From assembly GCA_030837965.1 (NCBI GenBank), contig JAUTXP010000001.1:1-64000 (forward strand): DNA of 64,000 nt, read 5' to 3'. The notes beneath the pieces are model-generated. The model was not told the DNA's origin. It did not search any database and saw only the letters and a list, made by a program, of their open reading frames with translations. This document shows positions 35,962-43,903 of the stretch, piece after piece (position 1 is the first letter of the stretch; each line of letters starts with the position of its first letter). The stretch is from Acidimicrobiaceae bacterium. Its GTDB lineage: Bacteria; Actinomycetota; Acidimicrobiia; Acidimicrobiales; JAUTXP01. Position numbers and translations under genes: made by a program.

Positions 35962-37824
35962 TCAATCCAGGCCCAGTTTCCGCACGATCCACCGCCGTCG
36001 CCACCACTCCCCGAGCGCGCTTCCCTTGAACGTGTGGTCCACGTGAAGGGCCCGCTCGCCCGCCCGGACCGTGGCCGTGCGACCGCTCACCACGGCCGTC
36101 AGCGAGTCCCTGGGGGTTCCCGCCTGACGCACCCAGGTCAGCCGGTAGTCCCCGTCGGGGGCGACGTCCGCGGGCAGCAGATAATCGAAGGTGACCTTCT
36201 GCGTGGCCTCGGGCTGGATGTCGAGCACCTGGGTGAAGACCCGGTACGGGCCGTCAGTGGCCCGCCCGGCGTCGACCTGCCCGGTGCGGGTCGGCGACAA
36301 CGTGGCGGCAAGGGGGACATAGACCCGCAGGTAGCCGTTGTAGTACGGGTTCAGTGCCGCGTTCTGCGGCTCGCCGTTGCGCACGGTGGCCTCGAGTCGG
36401 GCCGCCACCTTGCCGTCCTTCCGGCGCCGGGCCCGGTAGGTGACGTCTTTGACCAGGCCCAGGTTGGCCTTGCTGGCGCTGAGGTTGGCGTCGACCAGCA
36501 TGAGGAAGTCCCTGTCGGTCTTGGGCAGCGCCCCTTCGATCACCGTGCCCGCGAGCTGGGCCTGGCGGGCCGGGTCCGCGAACCAGAGCTGGATGTCGCC
36601 CGCGGCCACGGAGCGGTCCATGGCCTTGGTCAGGGCGGGCACCTCGCCGGGCTGGAGGTGAAAGACCCGGTCGAACAGCGTGTCGGCCAGGACGGTGAGG
36701 AACCGCTTGCGGGGCTCGTCCTGGGGGCGCTTGAGCTCGACCTCGTACACCACCCGGCGGTCGAAACCCTCTTCGGTCACCGGCTTGTCGTAGCCGGGGA
36801 CGTTCAGCGGCCCGACCACGCCGACCATGCGGGCGGTGGCGTACTCGGTCAGCCCGATCACCCCGTCGACCTGGCCGCCGCCTTGGCGGTTGAACATCTC
36901 GCGGGCGGTCTGGGCCGACGTCGGGAAGTCCGGCCACCAGTTTGAATTGGTGATGCTCCAATAGCTGGGCAGGGCCACGGCCAGGTCGGCGGGCGGCTCC
37001 ATGGCTGGCTGCGGCGGGGGCAGGAGCTGGGTGTCCTGGTACTGCTCGAGGGCCACCGTCCCGTGGGCGAAGTGCAAGATGCCGTACGAGCCGATGTAGC
37101 CGCCGGTGGGGCGCAGCTCCAACGAGTCCTGGGCCAGCACCAACAGGCGGGCGTCGGTGTTCGAGCCCGCCAGGTCGGCCAGCAAGGCCATGCCCCGACG
37201 GGCTCCGTCGAGCTGCTTGCTGGTCTTGGCCAGCTCGGCCGCCAGTTGCCGGGCCGGCCGCGAGACCACGGGCAGGGCCGCGCCCTTGGGCCCGCGGAGA
37301 TGGACGCCCGCCTTGGCCACGTGGGACTCGGCCTGCGTCAAAGCGGCCTGGGAGCGGGTGGCGGCCGCGGCGAAGGGCGTGAGGTCGGACCCGCTCAGCC
37401 CGCTGTTGAGGCGAGTCGGGAAGGAGCCTGCAGCCTGGGCCACCATCCGGCCCGCGGCCACCGCCTCGGCCGCGGCCTCGGCCCCGTCGGCCAGGCCCTT
37501 GCTGGCCGCGCCGAGTACGGGGACCGGGCGCACCAGGTTGAGGGGGAAGGAGTCGGCCGCCCGCCGGGCCTGGGCCACGCGCGACGCGGCGGTGGCCAAC
37601 GAGCGCCGGGCCGCGTCGTCGCGGCGGGCCACGACCTGGCCCCGGGCCCGTTCGAGGTCGCTGCGGGCGAAGGTCAACTGCCGCCGGGCGTCGAGCATCC
37701 TGATCAGGCCGGCCAGGGCGAACAGGCCCAGGGCCACGGTGACCACCACGGCGGCCGGACCCTGCCTGCGCCCGCCGCGGCGCCTGCCCGATCCGCCCCC
37801 GCTACGGGGCCGAGGCCCGGACAT
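35962..37824 (-). CDS. DUF4012 membrane-anchored protein
   Basis: 620 residues from the ATG at 37824, inside the end of the LuxR gene (23-base overlap). A basic N end is followed by one membrane helix (AAVVVTVALGLFALAGLI) and helical, Ala-rich sequence up to about 190. The DUF4012 core follows: LLVLAQDSLELRPTGGYIGS, then WWPDFPTSAQTAREMF and VDGVIGLTEYATARMVGVVG. The C part is beta-rich, with YYNGYLRVYVP. Proteins of this family are exported, single-helix anchored and often lie beside surface-glycan genes; the fold is distantly like LytR-CpsA-Psr attachment enzymes in its context, but no activity is proven. Possibly attaches or organises the polymer. Confidence 0.85.
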   Translation of the reverse strand: MSGPRPRSGGGSGRRRGGRRQGPAAVVVTVALGLFALAGLIRMLDARRQLTFARSDLERARGQVVARRDDAARRSLATAASRVAQARRAADSFPLNLVRPVPVLGAASKGLADGAEAAAEAVAAGRMVAQAAGSFPTRLNSGLSGSDLTPFAAAATRSQAALTQAESHVAKAGVHLRGPKGAALPVVSRPARQLAAELAKTSKQLDGARRGMALLADLAGSNTDARLLVLAQDSLELRPTGGYIGSYGILHFAHGTVALEQYQDTQLLPPPQPAMEPPADLAVALPSYWSITNSNWWPDFPTSAQTAREMFNRQGGGQVDGVIGLTEYATARMVGVVGPLNVPGYDKPVTEEGFDRRVVYEVELKRPQDEPRKRFLTVLADTLFDRVFHLQPGEVPALTKAMDRSVAAGDIQLWFADPARQAQLAGTVIEGALPKTDRDFLMLVDANLSASKANLGLVKDVTYRARRRKDGKVAARLEATVRNGEPQNAALNPYYNGYLRVYVPLAATLSPTRTGQVDAGRATDGPYRVFTQVLDIQPEATQKVTFDYLLPADVAPDGDYRLTWVRQAGTPRDSLTAVVSGRTATVRAGERALHVDHTFKGSALGEWWRRRWIVRKLGLD

Positions 37825-38512
37825 GGTCGGCTGCGGTTTCGCCCGACTGCCTGTGGTCGTCGTCGTCACTGGGGACCAGGCCGCTGCTGATGGCCACGGT
37901 GACGGCATGGGCCTGGGTGCGCACGCCAAGCTTGTCGAAGATGCGGATCTTGTGGTTCTCCACCGTCTTGGTCGCCATCTGGAGGCGGCTGGCGATGGCC
38001 TTGGTGGCCAGGCCCTCGACCAGGCCGGCCAACACGTCGGTCTCCCTCGGCGTGAGCGTGGGCGTGCGCCGGGGCGGCACCTCCGGGTTGCCCCGCAGCC
38101 AGCGCCACTGGTTCAGGACCATGGCCGCGGCCGTCGGGTTGAGCACGGCCGCGCCCCTGGCTACGGCCAGCACACCCGCGGCCACCTCGTCAGGGGCGGC
38201 GTCGTGGAGCAGATAGCCGGAGGCGCCGTCGGCCAAGAGGGTGGTCAGCCGGTCCGACGAAGGGTCGGCCGACACGACGATCACGCGAGCGCCGGTCTGG
38301 AGCACGTCGCCCAGCACCCGATCGATGGGCTCGCCGTTCAGACAGTCGGCCGTGATGACGACCGACGGCTCCAACTCGACAGTGAGGCTGCGCAGGTCGT
38401 CGACGGTGCGGGCCTCGGCCAACACCTCGATCTCCTGACGCGCGCAGGCCAGCCGCAGGATGTCGCGGGCGAGGACGTCGGCGTCCGCCACGAGCACGTT
38501 CGGACTGGCCAT
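37802..38512 (-). CDS. LuxR/NarL-type regulator 1 with receiver-like domain
   Basis: 236 residues from the ATG at 38512, chosen because the receiver strand NVLVADADVLARD starts there and a TACCCT -10 box lies 10 bases upstream. Receiver: ADAD acidic pair kept, but the phosphorylation strand reads VVITADCLNG with the Asp one place off the usual register, so phosphorylation is doubtful. HTH at 165-225: LTPRETDVLAGLVEGLATKAIASRL, ATKTVENHKIRIFDKLGV. It has the CACCCCTGG-21-TACCCT promoter layout, so it may regulate itself along with the glycan genes. DUF4012 overlaps its 3' end. Confidence 0.88.
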   Translation of the reverse strand: MASPNVLVADADVLARDILRLACARQEIEVLAEARTVDDLRSLTVELEPSVVITADCLNGEPIDRVLGDVLQTGARVIVVSADPSSDRLTTLLADGASGYLLHDAAPDEVAAGVLAVARGAAVLNPTAAAMVLNQWRWLRGNPEVPPRRTPTLTPRETDVLAGLVEGLATKAIASRLQMATKTVENHKIRIFDKLGVRTQAHAVTVAISSGLVPSDDDDHRQSGETAADHVRASAP

Positions 38513-38522
38513 CGTGGGGCGA

Positions 38523-38590
38523 AGGGTACGAACAGGACATGGCCTCGGGCCAGGGGTGGTGACCCCCATCCGGGGAGTGGGGGGATAGGC
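38523..38590 (-). promoter_or_regulatory. Exopolysaccharide-type promoter: CACCCCTGG, 21 bases, TACCCT
   Basis: Minus strand: CACCCCTGG at 38550-38558, exactly 21 bases, -10 TACCCT at 38523-38528. More C/G runs (CCTATCCCCCC, GATGGGGGT) extend to 38590. Confidence 0.6.
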
Positions 38591-38623
38591 CCGGGTTGAG
38601 CGGGTGACTGGGCGGGGCCGGGC

Positions 38624-39274
38624 TCAGTCCTCGTCTTGGTTTTCTTCGTGGTTCTCGTCGTGGCTCTCGTCTTGACCAGCGAGCCCCAGGGCGTGGGCTC
38701 GGGCCACGGCTTGGGCCCGATTGCGCACGCCGAGCTTGGAGAAAAGCCTGCCCTGGAGGTTCTCTACCGTCTTTTGGGCGATGCCCAGGGCAATCGCCGT
38801 CTGCTTGACCGACTCGCCCCGCTGGATGGAGGCGATGATCTGGTGCTCCCTCGGGGTGAGGGCCAGGCCCAGGCTGGGCCGGTCCCTTCGGGAGCGCAGG
38901 GCCCGGGCCAGCGCGCCCGCGTGGGCTGGGGCCAGGTACGCGTGGCCTGCGGCCGTGGTGGTGACCGCGGCCAGCAGGTGGGTGGGCGCAGTCTCGGCGT
39001 CGAGGACGGCATCGGCGCCCCTCGCCACCATGGCCACCGCCTGCTCTGGGGCGACCGTGCCCGGACAGACCACGGTCACGGGGGCGCCGGTCGAGGCCGC
39101 GTCGGTCCAGTCCGCGGCGGCCGGGTCGGCCAGCACGATCACGTCCGGCCGCTCACCGTCGGGCTCGGTGGGCACGCCCGCCTCTTGCAGCAGGAACTCG
39201 ACCAGGTCGCGCGCCAAGCCAGGTGAGCCTGCGATGCGAACTGTGGGCCGTCCCGCCTGCGGCCTGCTCTTCAC
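38624..39274 (-). CDS. LuxR-type regulator 2 with degenerate receiver
   Basis: 216 residues from a GTG at 39274, 5 bases after the stop of regulator 3. The N part keeps receiver-like strands (TVRIAGSPGLARDLVEFLL, PDVIVLADPAAADW) but lacks the acidic pair and a normal phospho-Asp surrounding. The HTH (LTPREHQIIASIQRGESVKQTAIALG is in the 145-170 range, then QKTVENLQGRLFSKLGV) is complete. The C end is an acidic His/Asn/Glu run. It shares its order and likely its message with the other two regulators. No kinase is nearby, so ligand or partner control is more likely than phosphorylation. Confidence 0.85.
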   Translation of the reverse strand: MKSRPQAGRPTVRIAGSPGLARDLVEFLLQEAGVPTEPDGERPDVIVLADPAAADWTDAASTGAPVTVVCPGTVAPEQAVAMVARGADAVLDAETAPTHLLAAVTTTAAGHAYLAPAHAGALARALRSRRDRPSLGLALTPREHQIIASIQRGESVKQTAIALGIAQKTVENLQGRLFSKLGVRNRAQAVARAHALGLAGQDESHDENHEENQDED

Positions 39275-39279
39275 CCCGC

Positions 39280-40008
39280 CTAGCCGTCCGCGGCCAAGGC
39301 TGCGTCGGCCACGGCCACGTCGGCCATCGCCGCGTCGGCCAGGTCGAGCACGCCGTCGGCCGAGATGAGGCCCAGGCGCATAGCCACGGCCACGGCGTGG
39401 GCCTGGTTCTGCACGCCCAGCTTGGCGAAGATGCGCTGCTTGTGGTTCTCGACCGTCTTGCGGCTGATCCCCAGCCGGGCCGAGATGTCGTGCGTGGTGC
39501 CGCCGCCGGCGACCAGGGCGAGGATGTCGATCTCCCTGGGGGACAGCACGTCGCGGGGGGTGTGGGTCTCGGGCACCACGATGGGCGCCGCCTCCGCGCT
39601 GGCCGACGCCCGGATGGCCTGGACGATGGGCCGGATGCCCTCCGCCCTGGGCAGCACGGTGGGAAAGCCCGCCTCCCGCGCCCTGGCCGCGTCCACCTCA
39701 TTGGTGAAGACGCATACGAACTGCAGGTCAGGGTGGTCTTCACGCAGCGCACCGGCCACCCGGCAAGCGTCGTTCGACTCTGCGTCTTTGCCCCCGCCCG
39801 TGGTCGCGGCATGAACCTGATCCGGTTCGCCGTCGAGTTCGAGCAAGGCCACATCTGCCCCCACGTCGTCGCACAGCTTCACCAGCTCAGAGCCGGTGAC
39901 GGCGGTGCCGACCACGTCGAGGTCTGGGTCGGCGTCCAACAGCATCGCCAAACCCTCTCGGAAGAACCGGTGGCGTTGTTGTACGACCACGCGGATGGAG
40001 GTACTCAT
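39280..40008 (-). CDS. LuxR-type regulator 3 with degenerate receiver
   Basis: 242 residues from the ATG at 40008 with AAGGGG upstream; an ATG at 40074 is further from a ribosome site. The receiver-like part starts IRVVVQQRHRFFREGLAMLL and has ADVALLELDGEP where VALLELD keeps an Asp near the expected site, but the acidic pair is replaced by QQ. An inserted Gly/Asp-rich loop follows. HTH: LSPREIDILALVAGGGTTHD, SRKTVENHKQRIFAKLGV. It is the first gene of the trio. A run of C/G elements (40116-40165, including AACCCCTAG) lies about 110 bases upstream. Confidence 0.87.
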   Translation of the reverse strand: MSTSIRVVVQQRHRFFREGLAMLLDADPDLDVVGTAVTGSELVKLCDDVGADVALLELDGEPDQVHAATTGGGKDAESNDACRVAGALREDHPDLQFVCVFTNEVDAARAREAGFPTVLPRAEGIRPIVQAIRASASAEAAPIVVPETHTPRDVLSPREIDILALVAGGGTTHDISARLGISRKTVENHKQRIFAKLGVQNQAHAVAVAMRLGLISADGVLDLADAAMADVAVADAALAADG

Positions 40009-40115
40009 CAGACTGGATCCCCTTCCCCACATCGACGACCGCCCCGTGTGCCGACGCAGGCCAGGCGAAGGCAAATGGGCAGAAATGCCGTCGGCCCGCG
40101 ACGCAGCGTGGCGGT

Positions 40116-40165
40116 GTCCCTAGGGGTTCTCCCTCGTTGCCGGGATGGGGAAACCTCCCGGGGGT
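40116..40165 (-). promoter_or_regulatory. C/G-run regulatory element upstream of the LuxR trio
   Basis: Minus strand AACCCCTAG at 40120-40128, with TTTCCCCATCCCGG and CCCCCGGGAGG nearer 40165. It resembles the elements before glycan genes, but no -10 box is seen at the 21-base spacing. Confidence 0.4.
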
Positions 40166-40239
40166 CGTCTTTACCGAAACTTGGGTTGAGGCTGATTCGC
40201 TATCGTGACGGCCCGGTCGGCGCTCGCCAGCGCCTTCAC

Positions 40240-40310
40240 GCGGGTGTAGTTCAGAGGCAGAACATCAGCTTCCCAAGCTGAGAACGCGAGTTCGATTCTC
40301 GTCACCCGCT
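40240..40310 (+). tRNA. tRNA-Gly (anticodon CCC)
   Basis: 71 bases. Acceptor arms GCGGGTG (40240-40246) and CACCCGC (40303-40309) pair fully. Anticodon stem TCAGC/GCTGA encloses the loop TTCCCAA, so the anticodon is CCC, reading GGG glycine codons. The T arm GCGAG-TTCGATT-CTCGT has one G-T pair. The discriminator is T and CCA is not encoded. A TATCGT box at 40201-40206 could be its -10. A palindromic repeat starting 15 bases beyond may end the transcript. Confidence 0.95.
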
Positions 40311-40324
40311 CCCCTCCCCCCGGA

Positions 40325-40367
40325 CTGGAGGACATAGGTAGCCGATACGGGGGTCTATGTCCTCCAG
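40325..40367. repeat. Palindromic repeat, family B copy 2, after tRNA-Gly
   Basis: Perfect 13-base arms CTGGAGGACATAG (40325-40337) and CTATGTCCTCCAG (40355-40367), 17-base loop. Shares its outer 11 bases with the copy at 16479-16521. It may also serve as terminator between tRNA-Gly and the convergent ABC-F gene. Confidence 0.8.
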
Positions 40368-40384
40368 ACGTGCAAAGGGCGGAG

Positions 40385-42109
40385 TCAGCCCGGCGATTCG
40401 GCTTCTTCGGCCAGGGCCAGCCAGCGTTCCTCGGCCGCGTCCAGGGCGGCTTGGGCCTCGGCCAACTGGCTGCCGATCTCGCGCAGGGCTTCGTGGTTCG
40501 AGCCCGCGTTGGCCATGGAGGCCGACAGTGCGTCGCGGCGCTCGGCCAGGCCGGCCACATCACGTTCGGCGTTGCGCAGCAGCCGGGCCAGGGTGCTGGC
40601 CGACCGACCCGACCGAGCCGACCGCCCCAACTGTCCCGACTGACCCGACCGACCCGACCGACCCGGCCCGCCGCCCGCACCGACCGACTCCCGCGACTCC
40701 GGCGCCGACCCGGAAGAGCCACCAGCCTTCCCTGCACCAGCAGGGGCCAAGGCCAGCGTCGTCTCCACCGTTCGGGCCAGGAAAGCCCGGTCGTGGCTCA
40801 CCACCACCAGGGCCCCGGGCCAGTCCTCCAAGAAGTCCTCCAGGGCCCGCAGCGTGTCGAGGTCCAAGTCGTTGGTCGGCTCGTCCAGCAGCAACACGTT
40901 GGGCCGCTCGCCCAGCACGACGAGCAGTTGCAGCCGCCTCCGCTCGCCCCCCGACAGGGTCCCCACCGGCGCCCACTGGGCGTCGGCGTCGAACCAGAAC
41001 CGCTCCAACAAGAGCCCGTCGGTGATGACCTCGCGCACCCGCAAGGCCTGTTCCAGAGTCGACCCGGTCTGGTCGTAGTAGCCCAACCGCACGGTCGGCC
41101 CCCGCTCCACCCGGCCCTGGCTGGGCGCCAGCCGCCCGGCGATGACGTCCAGCAGCGTGGACTTGCCGCTGCCGTTGGCGCCGACGATGCCGAGCCGCTC
41201 GCGCTGGTCCAACAGCATGTCCAAACCGGAGAACAACAACGGCGAACCAGGCCCAGGCCCGTACCGGTGGCCGACGCCGTGGAGCTCAACGACCTTGTCG
41301 CCCAGTCGGGGCGTGCCGAAGTGCAGGTCGAGCGCCCCCGACCTGGCCGCGGCCTGCGGCCCGCCTGACACCACGGCCGTGGCCGCGTCGATGCGGGCCT
41401 TGGGCTTGCGGGTTCTGGCCGGCGCGCCCCGGCGCAGCCAGGCCAACTCCCGCCGGGCCAGGTTGCGGCGGGTCGACTCGCTGGCCGCGGCCTGCTCCTC
41501 GCGCCTGGCCTTGCCTTCGAGGTAACCGGCGTAGCCGCCGTCGTGCACGTAGCCCTTGCCCCGGTCGAGCTCGAGCACGCGGGTGGTCACTCGGTCGAGC
41601 ACATGCCGGTCGTGGGTCACCAGCACGAGCCCGCCGCGGAAGCGGGCCAGCCGCTCTTCGAGCCAGGTGATGGCGTCGATGTCGAGGTGGTTGGTGGGCT
41701 CGTCCAGCAAGAGCAGGTCCGACTCGGCCACCAGCACCTGGGCCAGGGCCACCCGCTTGGCCTGCCCGCCGGAGAGGGTGGCCACATCCGCATCGGCCAG
41801 CGGGCCCATGCCCAGCCGCTCCAGCACGGCCGCCGCCTCCCACCCCTCGCCCACCGCGGCCCGAACCGTCCCCGCGGGCAGCACAGGCCGCTGTTCGAGC
41901 ATGCGGATGCGCACGTCCCTGCCGGTGCGCACCGTGCCCGACTCCGGATCGGTGCGTCCGGCCATGACCCGCAGCAGCGTGGACTTGCCGGTGCCGTTCA
42001 GGCCCACCAAGCCGAGCCGGTCGCCCGAGGCGACGGTGACAGACAGGTCGGTGAACAGCGGCCGGCCCGGGCGGCTGGCGCCGACGCCGGCCAGGTCGAC
42101 CAGGATCAT
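40385..42109 (-). CDS. ABC-F family ATPase (translation factor type)
   Basis: 574 residues with no membrane helices. Two ATPase domains: Walker A GLNGTGKSTLL near 35 and GANGSGKSTLL near 317; signatures LSGGQAKRVALAQ and LSGGERRRLQLLV; Walker B LLLLDEPTNHLD and VLLLDEPTNDLD. The linker between them is the ABC-F arm-like region (charged, about 190-270). After about 495 comes a Ser/Gly/Arg low-complexity stretch then a coiled coil (LARLLRNAERDVAGLAERR) like the Uup C domain. These proteins act on ribosomes, by antibiotic protection or stalled-complex rescue; which one is not decidable here. Confidence 0.9.
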   Translation of the reverse strand: MILVDLAGVGASRPGRPLFTDLSVTVASGDRLGLVGLNGTGKSTLLRVMAGRTDPESGTVRTGRDVRIRMLEQRPVLPAGTVRAAVGEGWEAAAVLERLGMGPLADADVATLSGGQAKRVALAQVLVAESDLLLLDEPTNHLDIDAITWLEERLARFRGGLVLVTHDRHVLDRVTTRVLELDRGKGYVHDGGYAGYLEGKARREEQAAASESTRRNLARRELAWLRRGAPARTRKPKARIDAATAVVSGGPQAAARSGALDLHFGTPRLGDKVVELHGVGHRYGPGPGSPLLFSGLDMLLDQRERLGIVGANGSGKSTLLDVIAGRLAPSQGRVERGPTVRLGYYDQTGSTLEQALRVREVITDGLLLERFWFDADAQWAPVGTLSGGERRRLQLLVVLGERPNVLLLDEPTNDLDLDTLRALEDFLEDWPGALVVVSHDRAFLARTVETTLALAPAGAGKAGGSSGSAPESRESVGAGGGPGRSGRSGQSGQLGRSARSGRSASTLARLLRNAERDVAGLAERRDALSASMANAGSNHEALREIGSQLAEAQAALDAAEERWLALAEEAESPG

Positions 42110-42276
42110 CGCCCGTGGCCGCGGCGGCTCCGGTGGTCGAGGAACGACAGCACGGCCAGCACCGCGTAGACCACCGCGGTGACCACGGCCACGGCTCGAA
42201 ACTTCTCCACGCCCACGGGCACGACGGCCAGGCAGGCGGCTGCGGCGATCAGGAAGAACGCGGCTCTGCGGTCCAT
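42106..42276 (-). CDS. Small membrane protein (56 aa)
   Basis: 56 residues with two hydrophobic helices (AAFFLIAAAACLAVVPVGV and VAVVTAVVYAVLAVLSFL) and a basic end RRGHGR. Its ATG shares a base with the PiT stop (TGATG) and its stop overlaps the ABC-F start (ATGA), so coupling on both sides supports it as a real gene. No family is recognised; it may be a partner of the phosphate carrier. Confidence 0.65.
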   Translation of the reverse strand: MDRRAAFFLIAAAACLAVVPVGVEKFRAVAVVTAVVYAVLAVLSFLDHRSRRGHGR

Positions 42277-43268
42277 CAGCCCAAGGCCCGCACGAGCAGC
42301 GAGGTGACGCCGGCGACCGAGGCCGCGCCAGGGATGGTCAGCACCCACGCCCACACCACACGCCCGGCGACACCCCACCGCACGGCGCTGAGCCGGTGGG
42401 CCGCGCCCACGCCCACGATGGCCCCGGTGATGGTGTGGGTGGTCGACACCGGGATGCCGCTGGACGAGGCGAAGAACAACGTGGCCGCCGCGCCCGTCTC
42501 CGCGGCCATGCCGCCCACGGGCTGAAGCCGGGTGATGCGCGAGCCCATGGTCTTCACGATCCGCCACCCGCCCGACAGCGTGCCCAGGCCGATGGCCGAG
42601 TGGGCCGCCAGCACCACCCACAGGGGAACGTCGGCATGCGGACCAACGTGGTGCGAGGCGATGAGCACGGCGAGGATCACGCCCATCGTCTTTTGCGCGT
42701 CGTTGCCGCCGTGGCCCAAGGAGAAGGCGGCCGCCGACAGAAGCTGTCCTCGACGGAACACGCGGTTGAGGCGCTCCACTCTTCGGTACCGGTGAAACGC
42801 CCATTGGATGACCAGCGTGAGGATCAGCCCCAGGGCCAGGCCGATGAGCGGCGAGAGCACGATGAACATGCCGATCTTGCGCAGCCCCTCGGAGACCAAC
42901 ACGTGAGAGCCCGAGCGCACCACGGCTGCGCCCGCGATGCCGCCCACCAATGCGTGCGACGAGCTGGTCGGCAGGCCGAGGTAAAAGGTGATGAGGTTCC
43001 ACCCGATGGCGCCCACCAGCCCGGCGAACACCACGCCGATGGTCAAGACGTCTTGGGTCACGACGTCCTTGGCGATGGTGTTGGCCACGTGCGTCTTGAA
43101 CACGAGGAAGGCCACGAAGTTGAAGAAGGCGGCCCACGCCACGGCCCAGCGGGGCGACAGCACGCGGGTGGACACCACGGTGGCGATCGAGTTGGCCGCG
43201 TCGTGAAAGCCGTTGGTGAAGTCGAACCCCAGCGCGAGGACGACGACGGCGAATACCCCCAGTTCCAT
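42276..43268 (-). CDS. pit: PiT-family phosphate permease
   Basis: 330 residues from the ATG at 43268, eight bases after the DUF47 stop. Ten or so helices. The two PiT signature repeats are present: GFDFTNGFHDAANSIATVVS near 14-33 and SLGHGGNDAQKTMGVI near 180. It takes up phosphate (as a metal complex or with cations) with low affinity. Upstream is a DUF47 regulator that in related operons controls PiT. Because of a 4-base duplication in DUF47 the DUF47 frame now reads straight into this gene and would give a fusion of about 540 residues. Confidence 0.93.
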   Translation of the reverse strand: MELGVFAVVVLALGFDFTNGFHDAANSIATVVSTRVLSPRWAVAWAAFFNFVAFLVFKTHVANTIAKDVVTQDVLTIGVVFAGLVGAIGWNLITFYLGLPTSSSHALVGGIAGAAVVRSGSHVLVSEGLRKIGMFIVLSPLIGLALGLILTLVIQWAFHRYRRVERLNRVFRRGQLLSAAAFSLGHGGNDAQKTMGVILAVLIASHHVGPHADVPLWVVLAAHSAIGLGTLSGGWRIVKTMGSRITRLQPVGGMAAETGAAATLFFASSSGIPVSTTHTITGAIVGVGAAHRLSAVRWGVAGRVVWAWVLTIPGAASVAGVTSLLVRALG

Positions 43269-43276
43269 CGGTCGGC

Positions 43277-43889
43277 CTAAGCGTGCTTGAGGATGATGGA
43301 CTCGACCACGTCGGAGATGTCCTCCAGCGTGTTGAGGGCCGCCTCCATGGCGGTGACGAGGTCCTTCCTTGATGACGTCGAGGGCCTCGAACTCCCCTGA
43401 GAACAGCCGGGCCAGCGTGCGCCGGTAGACGGCGTCGCCGTCGCTCTCCAACTGGTCGATGGCCTCGAGCAGCGGCTTGGCCTCCTTCATGGACTGGAGC
43501 CGCTCGACCAGGTCGACCGTGGCCTTGGCCATCTTCACGAGGATGTCGCCCTGCTCCACCAGCTCGGGCAGCGTCTCCTTCAAGGACACGACCTGCATGA
43601 GGGCGGCCACGCTGTGCATGTCGTCCACCACGTCGTCCATCTCCTCGGCCAGGGCGTGGATGTCCTCCCTGTCGAACGGGGTGACGAAGCTGGTGTCGAG
43701 CCGGTGGAGGATGGCCTGCGTGAACTGGTCGCCCTTGCGCTCGCACTCGATGACCCGAGTCAGCCCGCCTTCGAGGGTGGGGTCGGCGAGCAGGTCGCGC
43801 AGTCGGTGGGCGCACTCCTCGGCGTTGCGGGCCGAGTCGTTGAAGAGGGCGAAGAACCGGTCGTCCGTGGGGACCAGGCGGAACCGCAT
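43277..43889 (-). pseudogene. DUF47 (PhoU-like) PiT accessory protein, frameshifted
   Basis: From the ATG at 43889 the frame codes a helical DUF47 protein (FALFNDSARNAEECAHRLRD, ECERKGDQFTQAILHRLD, REDIHALAEEMDDVVDDMHS). At CCTTCCTT (43363-43370) an extra four bases break the frame; after removing them the normal end (KDLVTAMEAALNTLED, VVESIILKHA) and a TAG at 43277-43279 follow, giving 202 residues. With the extra bases the frame enters the PiT gene in phase. It is either an assembly/sequencing error, a real mutation, or an unusual fusion. The normal product regulates the adjacent phosphate carrier. Confidence 0.85.
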
Positions 43890-43903
43890 GCGGCGAACCG
43901 TAG

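Noticed and set aside
40600-40680. GACCCGACCG-type repeats as possible iterons or origin
   Set aside because: They lie within the ABC-F coding sequence and code for a Ser/Gly/Arg linker.
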